From S34-282 sp034422075 (GTDB lineage: Bacteria; Chloroflexota; Dehalococcoidia; Lucifugimonadales; Australimonadaceae): DNA of 64,000 nt. Positions 34,969 through 43,071 of the stretch are shown here, in pieces; within the stretch, counting starts at the first letter, position 1, and each line of letters begins with the position of its first letter. A model generated the notes under the pieces. The model had not been told where the DNA came from and did not search any database. It saw only the letters and a list, made by a program, of their open reading frames with translations. Position numbers and translations under genes: made by a program. Location: NCBI GenBank assembly GCA_034422075.1, contig DAOUJX010000060.1:62001-126000 (forward strand), written 5' to 3'.

Positions 34969-35826
34969 CTACGTCTGGAAGAACTCGAGGCAGACCCGGT
35001 CGAATTCCTCGCGGTACTCGACCTGCGCCCAGTGGCCACACTTGGAGATGACGTAGAGGCGAGCGTTCTGGAAGCGCTTGAGCATCAGCAGGCCCACCTC
35101 CAGCGCACCGCCCTTGTCCTCCTGCCCCCAGACAAGAAGCGTGGGAGCGGCATTCTGCTCGAGGAAGGGGTAGTAGTCGATGCGGTGCTGCTTGGCGCGG
35201 CGCGCAGCTTGCTCCAATGCCACAGGGTCTGTGGCGGCGTCGAACCGCTCCTGGATGACGTCAGGGGTGAGTAGGCTGGAGTCGTAGACGAGGCTCTTTG
35301 CCAGGCGCTCCATCTTCTCGATGGTCGGGCCCTCTCCCTGGTAGAACTTGACGATGTTGTCCAGCGCCTCCTGAGGCGTGGGCTGGAAGAAGACGACGTT
35401 CGTGGGCTGAGAGCCGATCATGACCAGATGCTTGATGCGGTGGGGGTAGTGGACGGCAAGGCCGAGGCCGGCTTGCCCGCCCATGGAGTTGCCAATGATG
35501 TCGGCGCTCTCGATGCCGAGCGCCTCCATGAAGTCGTTGATAACCTTGCCAATCCAGCCGATCCATTCGTGCTCGAGGGCTTCGTCCGGGTACTCGGAGC
35601 GCCCCCAGCCAGGCATGTCGAACATGATCATGCGGTTGTTGAGGGCGAGGTCCTGGATGTTGCCCTTGAAGTTGCTCCACGCGGTTGCGCCGGGGCCGCC
35701 GCCGTGAATGCAGATGATGGGATCGCCGGTGCCTACCTCGTTGTAGTGGATGCGGATGCCGCCGGCGACAACCTCCTTGCTGGTTGATTCGTCCGTGACT
35801 GCCTGAAGCTCCTGAACGGTAGCCAT
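34969..35826 (-). CDS. Alpha/beta hydrolase, meta-cleavage-product hydrolase type
   Basis: A 285-residue hydrolase resembling enzymes that cleave C-C bonds of aromatic ring-fission products (BphD/MhpC group). HGGGPGATAWSNF forms the oxyanion region, the nucleophile is Ser114 in GNSMGG, with Asp237 (WGQEDKGG) and His265 (CGHWAQVE) completing the triad. A well-formed promoter and GGAGGAGG precede the ATG. Together with the Rieske oxygenase at 32.2 kb it suggests breakdown of an aromatic or terpenoid compound; the ring-cleaving dioxygenase is not in view unless the VOC protein at 41.8 kb takes that part. Confidence 0.87.
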   Translation of the reverse strand: MATVQELQAVTDESTSKEVVAGGIRIHYNEVGTGDPIICIHGGGPGATAWSNFKGNIQDLALNNRMIMFDMPGWGRSEYPDEALEHEWIGWIGKVINDFMEALGIESADIIGNSMGGQAGLGLAVHYPHRIKHLVMIGSQPTNVVFFQPTPQEALDNIVKFYQGEGPTIEKMERLAKSLVYDSSLLTPDVIQERFDAATDPVALEQAARRAKQHRIDYYPFLEQNAAPTLLVWGQEDKGGALEVGLLMLKRFQNARLYVISKCGHWAQVEYREEFDRVCLEFFQT

Positions 35827-35861
35827 TTGGTCGCCTCCTCCGATAGAGCGTTGCGTCGCGC

Positions 35862-35890
35862 AGGATAGGCGCGGGTGCGCACGTGGTCAA
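35862..35890 (-). promoter_or_regulatory. Sigma70-type promoter of the alpha/beta hydrolase
   Basis: TTGACC (35890-35885) and TATCCT (35867-35862), 17-bp spacer, 35 nt before the ATG on the minus strand. Confidence 0.65.
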
Positions 35891-35915
35891 TCGGGGGTAA
35901 GTGCCCCGCCGGATT

Positions 35916-35945
35916 TTGCGGCGCGCGTCGGATTTGCGGTAACCT
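35916..35945 (+). promoter_or_regulatory. Candidate ftsH promoter
   Basis: TTGCGG (35916-35921) and TAACCT (35940-35945) with an 18-bp spacer, 37 nt before ATG 35983; divergent from the hydrolase promoter. Confidence 0.45.
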
Positions 35946-35982
35946 AGAAGCAGCGGCGCGATGAGCGTCCCTGCGTGGAACG

Positions 35983-37839
35983 ATGGAAAACAACCGGCGT
36001 ATCGGCAACACCTTCATCTACCTCATCATCGGCGTGGCAGTCATCGCCATCCTGTTCACGCTGTTCACCTCCGGCGACAACGCGCAAGAGGTCAGCCTCA
36101 CGCAGGTGCTGAGCATGGCCAAGAACCGCCAGATTGACCGCATCACGGTCGACGGCGACCGCCTCCTCATCACGCAGGCCAACGCGCCCAATCAGCCGCT
36201 CGTCGCCACCAAGGAGCCCGGCACCAGCGTCTTTGCGCTGTTAGAGGCAGAGGGCATAAAGCCGGCCGAGTTGGGCATCCAGGTCGACGTAAAGAAGTCG
36301 AGCGGTCTCGGCAACTTCTTCGGCATCCTCATCCAGTTCCTGCCGCTCATCTTCTTCGGCGCCATCTTGCTGTTCATGATGCGTCAGGCGCAGGGGACGA
36401 ACAATCAGGCGATGGGCTTCGGGCGCAGCCGCGCGCGGTTGCTCACCGCCAACCGGCCTACCGTCAACTTCGCTGACGTGGCTGGCGTCGAGGAGTCGAA
36501 GGCGGAGCTAGAGGAGATTGTCGAGTTCCTGAAGTTCCCCGAGCGCTTCCTGGCCCTGGGCGCGCACATCCCCAAGGGCGTGCTGATGGTCGGCCCGCCC
36601 GGCACGGGCAAGACGCTGCTCAGCCGCGCCGTCGCGGGGGAGGCAGGCGTGCCCTTCTTCTCCATCTCCGGCTCCGAGTTCGTCGAGATGTTCGTGGGCG
36701 TGGGCGCATCGAGGGTGCGCGACCTGTTCGACCAAGCCAAGCGCAACGCCCCAGCCATCGTGTTCGTCGACGAGATCGACGCCGTGGGACGGCACCGGGG
36801 CGCGGGGCTCGGCGGCGGCCACGACGAGCGCGAGCAGACGCTCAACCAGATCCTCGTCGAGATGGACGGCTTCGACACGGGGACGAACGTCATCGTCATC
36901 GCGGCAACCAACCGCCCCGATATCCTCGACCCCGCTTTGCTGCGCCCCGGCCGCTTCGACCGGCGCGTGGTGCTCGACCTGCCCGACATTCACGGCAGGG
37001 TCGCGATTCTGAACGTCCACGCGAAGGGCAAGCCCCTTGGCGCGGACTTCGACGTAGAGGCGATTGCGCGCGCAACGCCCGGATTCAGCGGCGCCGATCT
37101 CGAGAACCTGGTGAACGAGGCGGCGATACTGGCAGCGCGACGCTCCAAGAAGGCCATCGAATACGATGAGTTCGCCGAGGCGGTCGACCGCGTCATCATG
37201 GGCCCCGAGCGGCGCTCGCGCGTCATCTCGCACAAGGAGAAGGAGATCGTCGCCTACCACGAGGGCGGCCACGCGCTCGTCGGCCACGTACTTCCATACG
37301 CCGACCCCGTGCAGAAGATCACCATCGTCTCGCGCGGCATGGCGGCGGGCTACACGCGCTCCGTGCCGGAAGAGGACCGCATCTTCCTTTCGCGCGCGCA
37401 GTTCATGGACCGCATGGCGATGGCCCTGGGCGGACGCGTGGCTGAGGAGTTGGCGTTCGGCGAGGTGACCACCGGTGCAGGCAACGACCAGGAGCAGGTG
37501 ACGCAGATGGCGCGCGCAATGGTCACGCGCTACGGCATGAGCAGCAAGCTCGGCCCGCGCACCTTCGGCAAGAAGGAGGAGCTGGTCTTCCTAGGCCGAG
37601 AGATTTCGGAGCAGCGCGACTACTCCGAGCGCGTGGCGCAAGAGATCGACGACGAAGTACAGGGGATAATCCTGCAGGCGTACACTCACGCGAGACAGGT
37701 GCTCTCAGACCACTACGCCAAGCTTGTGCAGATCGCGCGCTACCTGATGAAGAACGAGACGGTGGAGGGCGATTCGCTGCGTGAGCTGTTCAACTCGGAG
37801 GCGCCTCCCGTCGAGGGCGCGCCCGTGGCCGCCGGCTAA
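35983..37839 (+). CDS. ftsH: ATP-dependent zinc metalloprotease FtsH
   Basis: Membrane-anchored AAA+ protease degrading misfolded membrane and regulatory proteins, 618 residues. Two membrane helices (about 10-28 and 105-125) flank a short extracytoplasmic domain. Walker A is GPPGTGKT (204-211), Walker B VFVDEIDA, and SRH NRPDILDPALLRPGRFD (abridged) follows. The zinc site is HEGGH (426-430). Start fits the first helix. Length and domain order are normal. Confidence 0.97.
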   Translation: MENNRRIGNTFIYLIIGVAVIAILFTLFTSGDNAQEVSLTQVLSMAKNRQIDRITVDGDRLLITQANAPNQPLVATKEPGTSVFALLEAEGIKPAELGIQVDVKKSSGLGNFFGILIQFLPLIFFGAILLFMMRQAQGTNNQAMGFGRSRARLLTANRPTVNFADVAGVEESKAELEEIVEFLKFPERFLALGAHIPKGVLMVGPPGTGKTLLSRAVAGEAGVPFFSISGSEFVEMFVGVGASRVRDLFDQAKRNAPAIVFVDEIDAVGRHRGAGLGGGHDEREQTLNQILVEMDGFDTGTNVIVIAATNRPDILDPALLRPGRFDRRVVLDLPDIHGRVAILNVHAKGKPLGADFDVEAIARATPGFSGADLENLVNEAAILAARRSKKAIEYDEFAEAVDRVIMGPERRSRVISHKEKEIVAYHEGGHALVGHVLPYADPVQKITIVSRGMAAGYTRSVPEEDRIFLSRAQFMDRMAMALGGRVAEELAFGEVTTGAGNDQEQVTQMARAMVTRYGMSSKLGPRTFGKKEELVFLGREISEQRDYSERVAQEIDDEVQGIILQAYTHARQVLSDHYAKLVQIARYLMKNETVEGDSLRELFNSEAPPVEGAPVAAG

Positions 37840-37845
37840 CGGAGC

Positions 37846-38133
37846 CTACGAGCCGCCTGCGCCACCGTTGGCCGACTCACCCTCGTCCCCCTCGTCGAGC
37901 GGGAGTTCGCGGTAATAGATGCCCCACTTCTGCATCATGGCGGCGATCCGCGGGTCGTCTAGCGACGTGACCTCGCGCAGGAAGCCGGCGAGCGCATGCG
38001 CGTGCAGCTGTTCCGGCGCCGCGACCCAGGAGCCTTCGCTGGGGACGGCATAGAGCAGGCCCGCCTGGTTCTGCGAACGAATCTCGACGCGCGTCCCTCC
38101 CGAATCGTGCGTCACCGTGATGCCGTAGGCCAT
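37846..38133 (-). CDS. Conserved hypothetical small protein
   Basis: A 95-residue acidic soluble protein that I do not recognise. It starts with an antiparallel strand pattern (YGITVTHDSGGTRVEIRSQ, abridged) and ends in a Glu/Gly/Ser-rich tail. ATG with GGTGGGC upstream. It is divergent from the JAMM peptidase gene, sharing a 108-bp intergenic region, and converges on ftsH (6-bp gap). No function can be assigned. Confidence 0.55.
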   Translation of the reverse strand: MAYGITVTHDSGGTRVEIRSQNQAGLLYAVPSEGSWVAAPEQLHAHALAGFLREVTSLDDPRIAAMMQKWGIYYRELPLDEGDEGESANGGAGGS

Positions 38134-38241
38134 CGCCCACCTCCGTCAAGCGTGCACACGCATTATACGTGGGCCGAGCGCGCGGTCGCCGGTGCATCGC
38201 AGCCGTGCGTTGCGCCTTTGGTAGACTACGTGCGCTTCCCC

Positions 38242-38667
38242 ATGACAGCCAGCGACGGAGCCCCCACGTTGAACCTACCCCGGAGCTACGCCGAGGCGAT
38301 CATCCAGCACGCGCGCGAGGATTACCCGAACGAGTGCTGCGGCATCCTCGCCTATGACGGCGACGAGGCCGTGAGGCACTACCGCATCACTAACGTCGAG
38401 CAGAGCCCCTACCGCTACAGCATGGACGGCAAGGAGCTGTTTGGCGTGTACCGAGAGATCGAGGACAACGGGTGGGAGTTGAAGGTCATCTACCACTCCC
38501 ATACACACTCCGCCGCCTATCCCTCGGCGACGGACGTGAGGCTGGCCACGTGGCCAGACGCCTACTACATGCTGGTCTCGCTGATGGACCAGGATGCTCC
38601 CGACATCCGCAACTTCAGCATCGTCGACGGCGAGATCGAGGAAGTAGCGCTGACGATCAAGGACTAG
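38242..38667 (+). CDS. JAMM/MPN+ metallopeptidase
   Basis: A 141-residue Zn peptidase of the Mov34/MPN/PAD-1 family, related to bacterial enzymes that release sulfur-carrier or ubiquitin-like peptides (Mec+ type). The JAMM motif is exact: an N-terminal Glu in NECCGIL and HSHTHSAAYPSATD, which fits HxHx7Sx2D. ATG 38242 is chosen because the longer frame is out of character and overlaps the divergent gene. A -10-like TAGACT ends 14 nt upstream with no Shine-Dalgarno. No MoaD/ThiS or E1-like gene is adjacent, so the substrate is open (cysteine biosynthesis is a common link). Confidence 0.87.
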   Translation: MTASDGAPTLNLPRSYAEAIIQHAREDYPNECCGILAYDGDEAVRHYRITNVEQSPYRYSMDGKELFGVYREIEDNGWELKVIYHSHTHSAAYPSATDVRLATWPDAYYMLVSLMDQDAPDIRNFSIVDGEIEEVALTIKD

Positions 38668-38673
38668 CGGCGC

Positions 38674-40038
38674 TTAGGCTGCGCCATAGAGGGCGAGCTG
38701 GCGGCGCTCCAGGCGCTCCTTTCCAACGTGATTGCGTATGGCCTCGAAGAGGTCGATGTCCCACTCGCCCAGGAAGGTGATGGCGGTGCCGGGACGACCC
38801 ATGCGCGCCGTTCGTCCGATGCGGTGGATGTACTCCTCCACCGACTCGGGGATGTCGTAGTTGACCACGTTCTCCACCGTCGGCACGTCGATGCCACGCG
38901 AGGTGAGGTTGGTGGAGACGAGCAGCTTGGCCTCGCCGCGGCGGAAGCGCTCCATGACCGCGTTGCGCTCGCTCTGGCGCATGCCGCCGTGGATGCCCTC
39001 GACCGAGTGCCCCTTGCGGCGCACGATGCGAACCGCGCGGTCGACATCCCCTTGCGTCCGGCAAAAGACGAGCGTCTGCTCGCCCGGGTGCTCGCGCAGC
39101 ACTTCATCCAGCGCCTCAGGCTTGTCGCGGCCCGCGACCTCGTAGTAGACCTGCTCGACCTCCTCGACGGGCCGCGACTCCTCGCCTACCTGGTACCACT
39201 GCGGCTCCCGCAGGTAGGAGTAGATGAGGCGGCGTATCTGCGTGGGTACCGTTGCGGTAAAGAGCGCGGTCTGCCGCGAGCGCGGCGTCGCACGCAGGAT
39301 GCGTCGGATGTCGGGGAAGAAGCCTATGTCCAGCATCTGGTCGGCCTCGTCCAGCACGGCGATGCGCACCTTGTCGAGGCGCAGCGTGCCGCGCTCGAGG
39401 TGGTCGATGATGCGCCCCGGGGTGCCGACGACGATCTGCGCGCCCCCGGCCAGTTGCTCTATCTGGCGCTTGATGGGCGCGCCGCCGAAGACCGTTGCGA
39501 TGCCGAGCGCGCGGTGCTTGGCGATGCGCCCCAACTCACTACTCACCTGCTGCGCCAGCTCACGCGTCGGCACGAGGACGACGGCCTGGACGTGCGGCTC
39601 CCGATCATCCGTCACCTCGGCGATGGGGATGCCGAATCCCGCCGTCTTGCCGGTGCCCGTCTGCGCCTGACCGACAATGTCTGTGCCCGAAAGCATCGGC
39701 TCGATGACGATGTCCTGTATGGGGGTGGGCTGCACGTAGCCGATGTCGCGAAGCGCTCGCGCAAGCGGCGGCGATACGGCGATGGCGCCAAAGCGCTCAG
39801 TGCGCGGCTGCGGCCCCGTGATCGATGGCGTAGCGCGACGGTGGGCGGGGCGTTGCGGCACGGCCTGCTGCGCGTGAGGTTTGCTGCGCCCACGTCCTCC
39901 GCGCCGACGGCGACGGCGCGACGGGTCATCCGCCGTCGCTACTGGCGTTTCGTCGGTAGGTCGCTGGGCTTGAGGAGCGTCCGGCTCGCGCCGGTCTTCA
40001 GGCTTGGCGAGGATCTTGCGTACGATGCTTCCGAGCAT
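38674..40038 (-). CDS. DEAD-box ATP-dependent RNA helicase
   Basis: RhlE/CshA-type RNA helicase for ribosome assembly or mRNA turnover, 454 residues from ATG 40038. A basic, Pro/Arg-rich N-terminal tail of about 80 residues precedes the Q motif (GYVQPTPIQ). Motif I AQTGTGKT, Ia PTRELAQQ, II DEAD, III is TAT (FTATV) in place of SAT, and VI is HRIGRTARMG. An extended -10 (TGcTACAAT) ends 8 nt before the ATG. It lacks a long C-terminal basic extension, its basic tail being N-terminal instead. Confidence 0.94.
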   Translation of the reverse strand: MLGSIVRKILAKPEDRREPDAPQAQRPTDETPVATADDPSRRRRRRGGRGRSKPHAQQAVPQRPAHRRATPSITGPQPRTERFGAIAVSPPLARALRDIGYVQPTPIQDIVIEPMLSGTDIVGQAQTGTGKTAGFGIPIAEVTDDREPHVQAVVLVPTRELAQQVSSELGRIAKHRALGIATVFGGAPIKRQIEQLAGGAQIVVGTPGRIIDHLERGTLRLDKVRIAVLDEADQMLDIGFFPDIRRILRATPRSRQTALFTATVPTQIRRLIYSYLREPQWYQVGEESRPVEEVEQVYYEVAGRDKPEALDEVLREHPGEQTLVFCRTQGDVDRAVRIVRRKGHSVEGIHGGMRQSERNAVMERFRRGEAKLLVSTNLTSRGIDVPTVENVVNYDIPESVEEYIHRIGRTARMGRPGTAITFLGEWDIDLFEAIRNHVGKERLERRQLALYGAA

Positions 40039-40046
40039 CAAGGACT

Positions 40047-40055
40047 ATTGTAGCA
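40047..40055 (-). promoter_or_regulatory. Extended -10 of the RNA helicase gene
   Basis: TGcTACAAT on the minus strand, 8 nt before ATG 40038, favouring a leaderless transcript; no clear -35. Confidence 0.45.
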
Positions 40056-40136
40056 CGGGCGCCAACAGCCCATCCTGCCCCAGAATGCGGAACGCGCCTG
40101 CGCGGGTTATCCTGCGCGCGGAGTGGACGGCTGAGG

Positions 40137-41765
40137 ATGAGCATGAGGCCAATTACAGAGGTCGCCACAAGCCTAGGGCTTGACCCTGCAGCCCTTATCC
40201 CGCAGGGGCACTTCAAGGCAAAGGTACCGTTGGAGGCCATCCGCGAGAATGGCAGGCGGGGCAAGATGGTGGTCGTGACGGGCATCACGCCGACGCCCGC
40301 CGGCGAGGGCAAGACGACGACGACCGTCGGGCTGGCGCAGGCAATGGGGCGGATGGGGCTGAACGTGGCGGCGACGCTGCGCGAGCCTTCGATGGGGCCC
40401 ATCTTCGGCATCAAGGGCGGCGGCACTGGCGGCGGTCTCTCGCTGGTGGAGCCGCAGGATGAGGTAAACGTCCACTTCACGGGCGACGCCCACGCCGTCG
40501 GCTCGGCGCACAATCTGCTAAGCGCGCTGACCGACAACGCAGCGCAGCGGGGGCAGGTGTCGGGCTTCCGGCCGGAGGGCATCACTTGGCGGCGGGTCAT
40601 GGACGTCGAGGACCGCGCCCTACGGAACATCGTCGCTGGGCTCGGCGGGAGCGCGAACGCGCCGCTGCGCGAGACGGGCTTTGACATCGTGACCGCGTCG
40701 GAGATCATGGCCGTGCTGGCGCTGTCCCGCGACCTCAACGATCTGCGCGAGCGCCTGAGCCGCATCGTCGTGGGCTACCGGGGCGACGACTCGCCGGTCA
40801 CTGCCGAGGAGGTGAATGCAGTCGGCTCGCTCATGGCACTGCTCCGATACGCCATTCTCCCGAACCTGGTGCAGACGACGGAGGGCCAGCCGGTCATCGT
40901 GCATGCGGGACCGTTCGGGAACATCGCGCACGGGTGCAGTTCCGTGGTCGGCGACCTGCTGGCGCTTGGCTACGCCGACTACGTGCTCTCCGAGGCTGGG
41001 TTCGGCGCAGACCTAGGGTTCGAGAAGTTCATGCACATTAAGGCGCGCTCCAACGGGCTGGAGCCGTGCGCGGCCGTGCTGGTGGCGACGGTGCGCGCAG
41101 TGAAGTACCACGGAGGAGTCGCCGTTCGTGAGCTTGAGGCGCCCGACAAGGACGCCGTACGGCGGGGCATGGAGAACCTGACGCACCTCATCGGCGTGGT
41201 GCGAGCGATGGGGCTGCCGGTGGTGGTAGCGGTCAACCACTTCCCCACCGACACGCAAGACGAGACGGAACTCGTGATGCGAGGATGCGAGGACGCAGGG
41301 GCCTTCGCCGCCGTCGAGAGCCGCGTCTTCTCCGAAGGCGGCGCAGGCGGCATGGAACTGGCCGAGGTGTTGGTGCAGGCGACGGAAGGCCCGCACCCGG
41401 AAATCTCCTACTTCTACCCGGAGGACGCCTCCATCCAGGACAAGGTGCTGTCACTCGCTCGCAAGGTCTACAACGCCAACGACGTCAACTGGAGCGCGGC
41501 ATCGCTGCGGCAGTTGAGGAGGTTCGAGGCGAGCGGGTGGGGCACCCTGCCGGTGTGCATGGCCAAGACGCACGCTTCCATCTCGCACCAGTCCTCGTTG
41601 AGGGGAAAGCCGTCGGGCTACACGTTTGAGATCAACGATGTGCGCGCATCGGTGGGGGCCGGCTTCATCTACCCCATCGCGGGCAGCATCGTCACGATGC
41701 CCGGCCTGCCATCGTCGCCCCGCACGCTGGACGTAGACGCGGCGGGGAACATACTAGACTTGTAG
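40137..41765 (+). CDS. fhs: Formate--tetrahydrofolate ligase
   Basis: ATP-dependent formation of 10-formyl-THF, feeding C1 metabolism with glyA. 542 residues, normal length. P-loop PTPAGEGKTTTT (52-63), then LREPSMGPIFGIKGGGTGGG (abridged) and the conserved EAGFGADLGFEKF. ATG 40143 has a better-spaced GAGG and may be the true start. -10-like TATCCT at 40108-40113. Could also take part in a reductive or oxidative acetyl-CoA/glycine route, but no partner genes are here. Confidence 0.96.
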   Translation: MSMRPITEVATSLGLDPAALIPQGHFKAKVPLEAIRENGRRGKMVVVTGITPTPAGEGKTTTTVGLAQAMGRMGLNVAATLREPSMGPIFGIKGGGTGGGLSLVEPQDEVNVHFTGDAHAVGSAHNLLSALTDNAAQRGQVSGFRPEGITWRRVMDVEDRALRNIVAGLGGSANAPLRETGFDIVTASEIMAVLALSRDLNDLRERLSRIVVGYRGDDSPVTAEEVNAVGSLMALLRYAILPNLVQTTEGQPVIVHAGPFGNIAHGCSSVVGDLLALGYADYVLSEAGFGADLGFEKFMHIKARSNGLEPCAAVLVATVRAVKYHGGVAVRELEAPDKDAVRRGMENLTHLIGVVRAMGLPVVVAVNHFPTDTQDETELVMRGCEDAGAFAAVESRVFSEGGAGGMELAEVLVQATEGPHPEISYFYPEDASIQDKVLSLARKVYNANDVNWSAASLRQLRRFEASGWGTLPVCMAKTHASISHQSSLRGKPSGYTFEINDVRASVGAGFIYPIAGSIVTMPGLPSSPRTLDVDAAGNILDL

Positions 41766-41815
41766 GGCCGCCGCAGGCGGAGCGCGACGGCCTCAGGGGA
41801 CGGAGAAGGAGCGAC

Positions 41816-42604
41816 ATGCACGTAACGAAGCATCAGCCGGGGATGTTCAGCTGGGCGGACATGCCGGTGTTGGACATCGACTCGGCCCAGACCTTCTACA
41901 CCAAGTTGCTAGGCCTGGAGGCCAACGCCACGCCCATCGGGCCAGGCATGACCTACGTCGCGCTGACCAAGGGAGGCCGGAGCTGCTGCGCTCTCTACAA
42001 CATGGGAGAGAAGGATATGCAGGAGCGCGGCGGCCCGTGGTGGGTGAGCTACTTCACCGTGGAGGATGCGGACGCTACGGCGGAGCGGGTGAAGGAGTTG
42101 GGCGGCGCCGTTCTGTACGAGCCCTTCGACGTGTTCGAGGAGGGGCGGATGGGGATCGTTCAGGACTCCACGGGCGCGGTGTTCGCGATATGGCAGCCCA
42201 ATCGGGGCATCGGCGCAGAGGTGTTCGGGGAGCCCGGTGCGCTGGCGTGGGCCGAGCTCTACACCAACGATGTGCAGGCGGCAGCCACGTTCTACAACGG
42301 CCTTTTCGGGTGGAACGCCAACCAAGTCACGATGCCGAACGGCGAGGAGTACACGTTTTTCGACCTCGACGGGCAGCCCGCAACGGGGATGATGGCAATC
42401 CGCGAGGAGTGGGGGGCGGTGCCTCCCAACTGGTCGATCTACCTCGCAGTGGAGGACCTAGACGATGCGCTGCGGCTGGTGGAGGAGTCGGGAGGCAGGG
42501 TCATCAACCCGCCCGTGGAAGTGGAAACCGTAGGGCGGTTCTCCTTCATCCAAGACCCTACCGGCGCGCACCTGTCGCTGATGCAGCTAGAGCAGGAGGG
42601 GTAG
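41816..42604 (+). CDS. VOC-family protein with two glyoxalase-like domains
   Basis: A 262-residue protein built from two vicinal-oxygen-chelate domains (about 10-130 and 138-260). Each begins with a FSWADMPVLDIDSAQTFY or LAWAELYTNDVQAAATFY pattern (abridged) and ends with a QDSTGAVFAIWQ or QDPTGAHLSLMQ pattern, so it is an internal duplication. Members include glyoxalases, ring-cleaving dioxygenases and antibiotic-binding proteins; metal ligands are not obvious enough to choose. GGAGAAGGAG precedes the ATG. Possibly linked to the aromatic oxygenase/hydrolase at 32-36 kb. Confidence 0.82.
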   Translation: MHVTKHQPGMFSWADMPVLDIDSAQTFYTKLLGLEANATPIGPGMTYVALTKGGRSCCALYNMGEKDMQERGGPWWVSYFTVEDADATAERVKELGGAVLYEPFDVFEEGRMGIVQDSTGAVFAIWQPNRGIGAEVFGEPGALAWAELYTNDVQAAATFYNGLFGWNANQVTMPNGEEYTFFDLDGQPATGMMAIREEWGAVPPNWSIYLAVEDLDDALRLVEESGGRVINPPVEVETVGRFSFIQDPTGAHLSLMQLEQEG

Positions 42605-42610
42605 GCCTGG

Positions 42611-42637
42611 TTCGCCCTTCGAGCGCCTTCGGGCGAA
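42611..42637. terminator. Hairpin between convergent VOC and GIY-YIG-like genes
   Basis: TTCGCCC (42611-42617) pairs with GGGCGAA (42631-42637) across a 13-nt loop. It lies 7 bp past the VOC stop; the other gene ends at 42674. No T-run. Confidence 0.45.
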
Positions 42638-42673
42638 CGGAGCCGTCGTTGCGGTTCACTCCGCCTCGGGGCG

Positions 42674-43036
42674 CTACCCAAACAACCTGGGCTGGTATTG
42701 CCCGTTGCTGGTTGCGTTGTGTCGCGGATTCCTTCCGCGGGCCGCTCGATAGGAGCGCAGTTTGGCAGATTCGACCCTCTCTGCAACCCGCCGCTCCAAC
42801 GGCCTAGTTTCGACGACAAGCCTGTCCCCTCGCGACATCTTGCCGCTTTGGCGATGTTCCGCCGCTCGATAACGCGGATTGTTCGTGCCGCCAATGTACT
42901 TGACGTTGCCGCCTCGGTCGCGGATCGAGTACTGGACGGCCTTGTTCGACTTGACTTGGCCCCGGGGCTTAGGTGCGGACTTGCTGCCTCTACCCCTGTA
43001 CCCGCCGCGCCGAGACCCGCCGTAACCTCTGTGCGC
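42674..43036 (-). CDS. Small basic protein with GIY-YIG nuclease-like domain
   Basis: A 120-residue very basic protein. The first 30 residues are Arg/Gly-rich (RGYGGSRRGGYRGRG). Residues about 34-105 follow the GIY-YIG pattern: a QYSIRD strand, KYIGGTNNPRYRAAEHR with the conserved Arg, and a late ERVESAKLR with the candidate metal-binding Glu, then NPRHN. GGAGG lies 9 nt before ATG 43036; the in-frame GTG at 43048 abuts it and is less likely. It stands alone between the VOC gene and ispG. Could be a nuclease or an inactive nucleic-acid-binding derivative. Confidence 0.62.
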   Translation of the reverse strand, partial: AHRGYGGSRRGGYRGRGSKSAPKPRGQVKSNKAVQYSIRDRGGNVKYIGGTNNPRYRAAEHRQSGKMSRGDRLVVETRPLERRVAERVESAKLRSYRAARGRNPRHNATSNGQYQPRLFG

Positions 43037-43071
43037 CATACGCCACACCCTCCTACGATCTAGCGTCTGGC

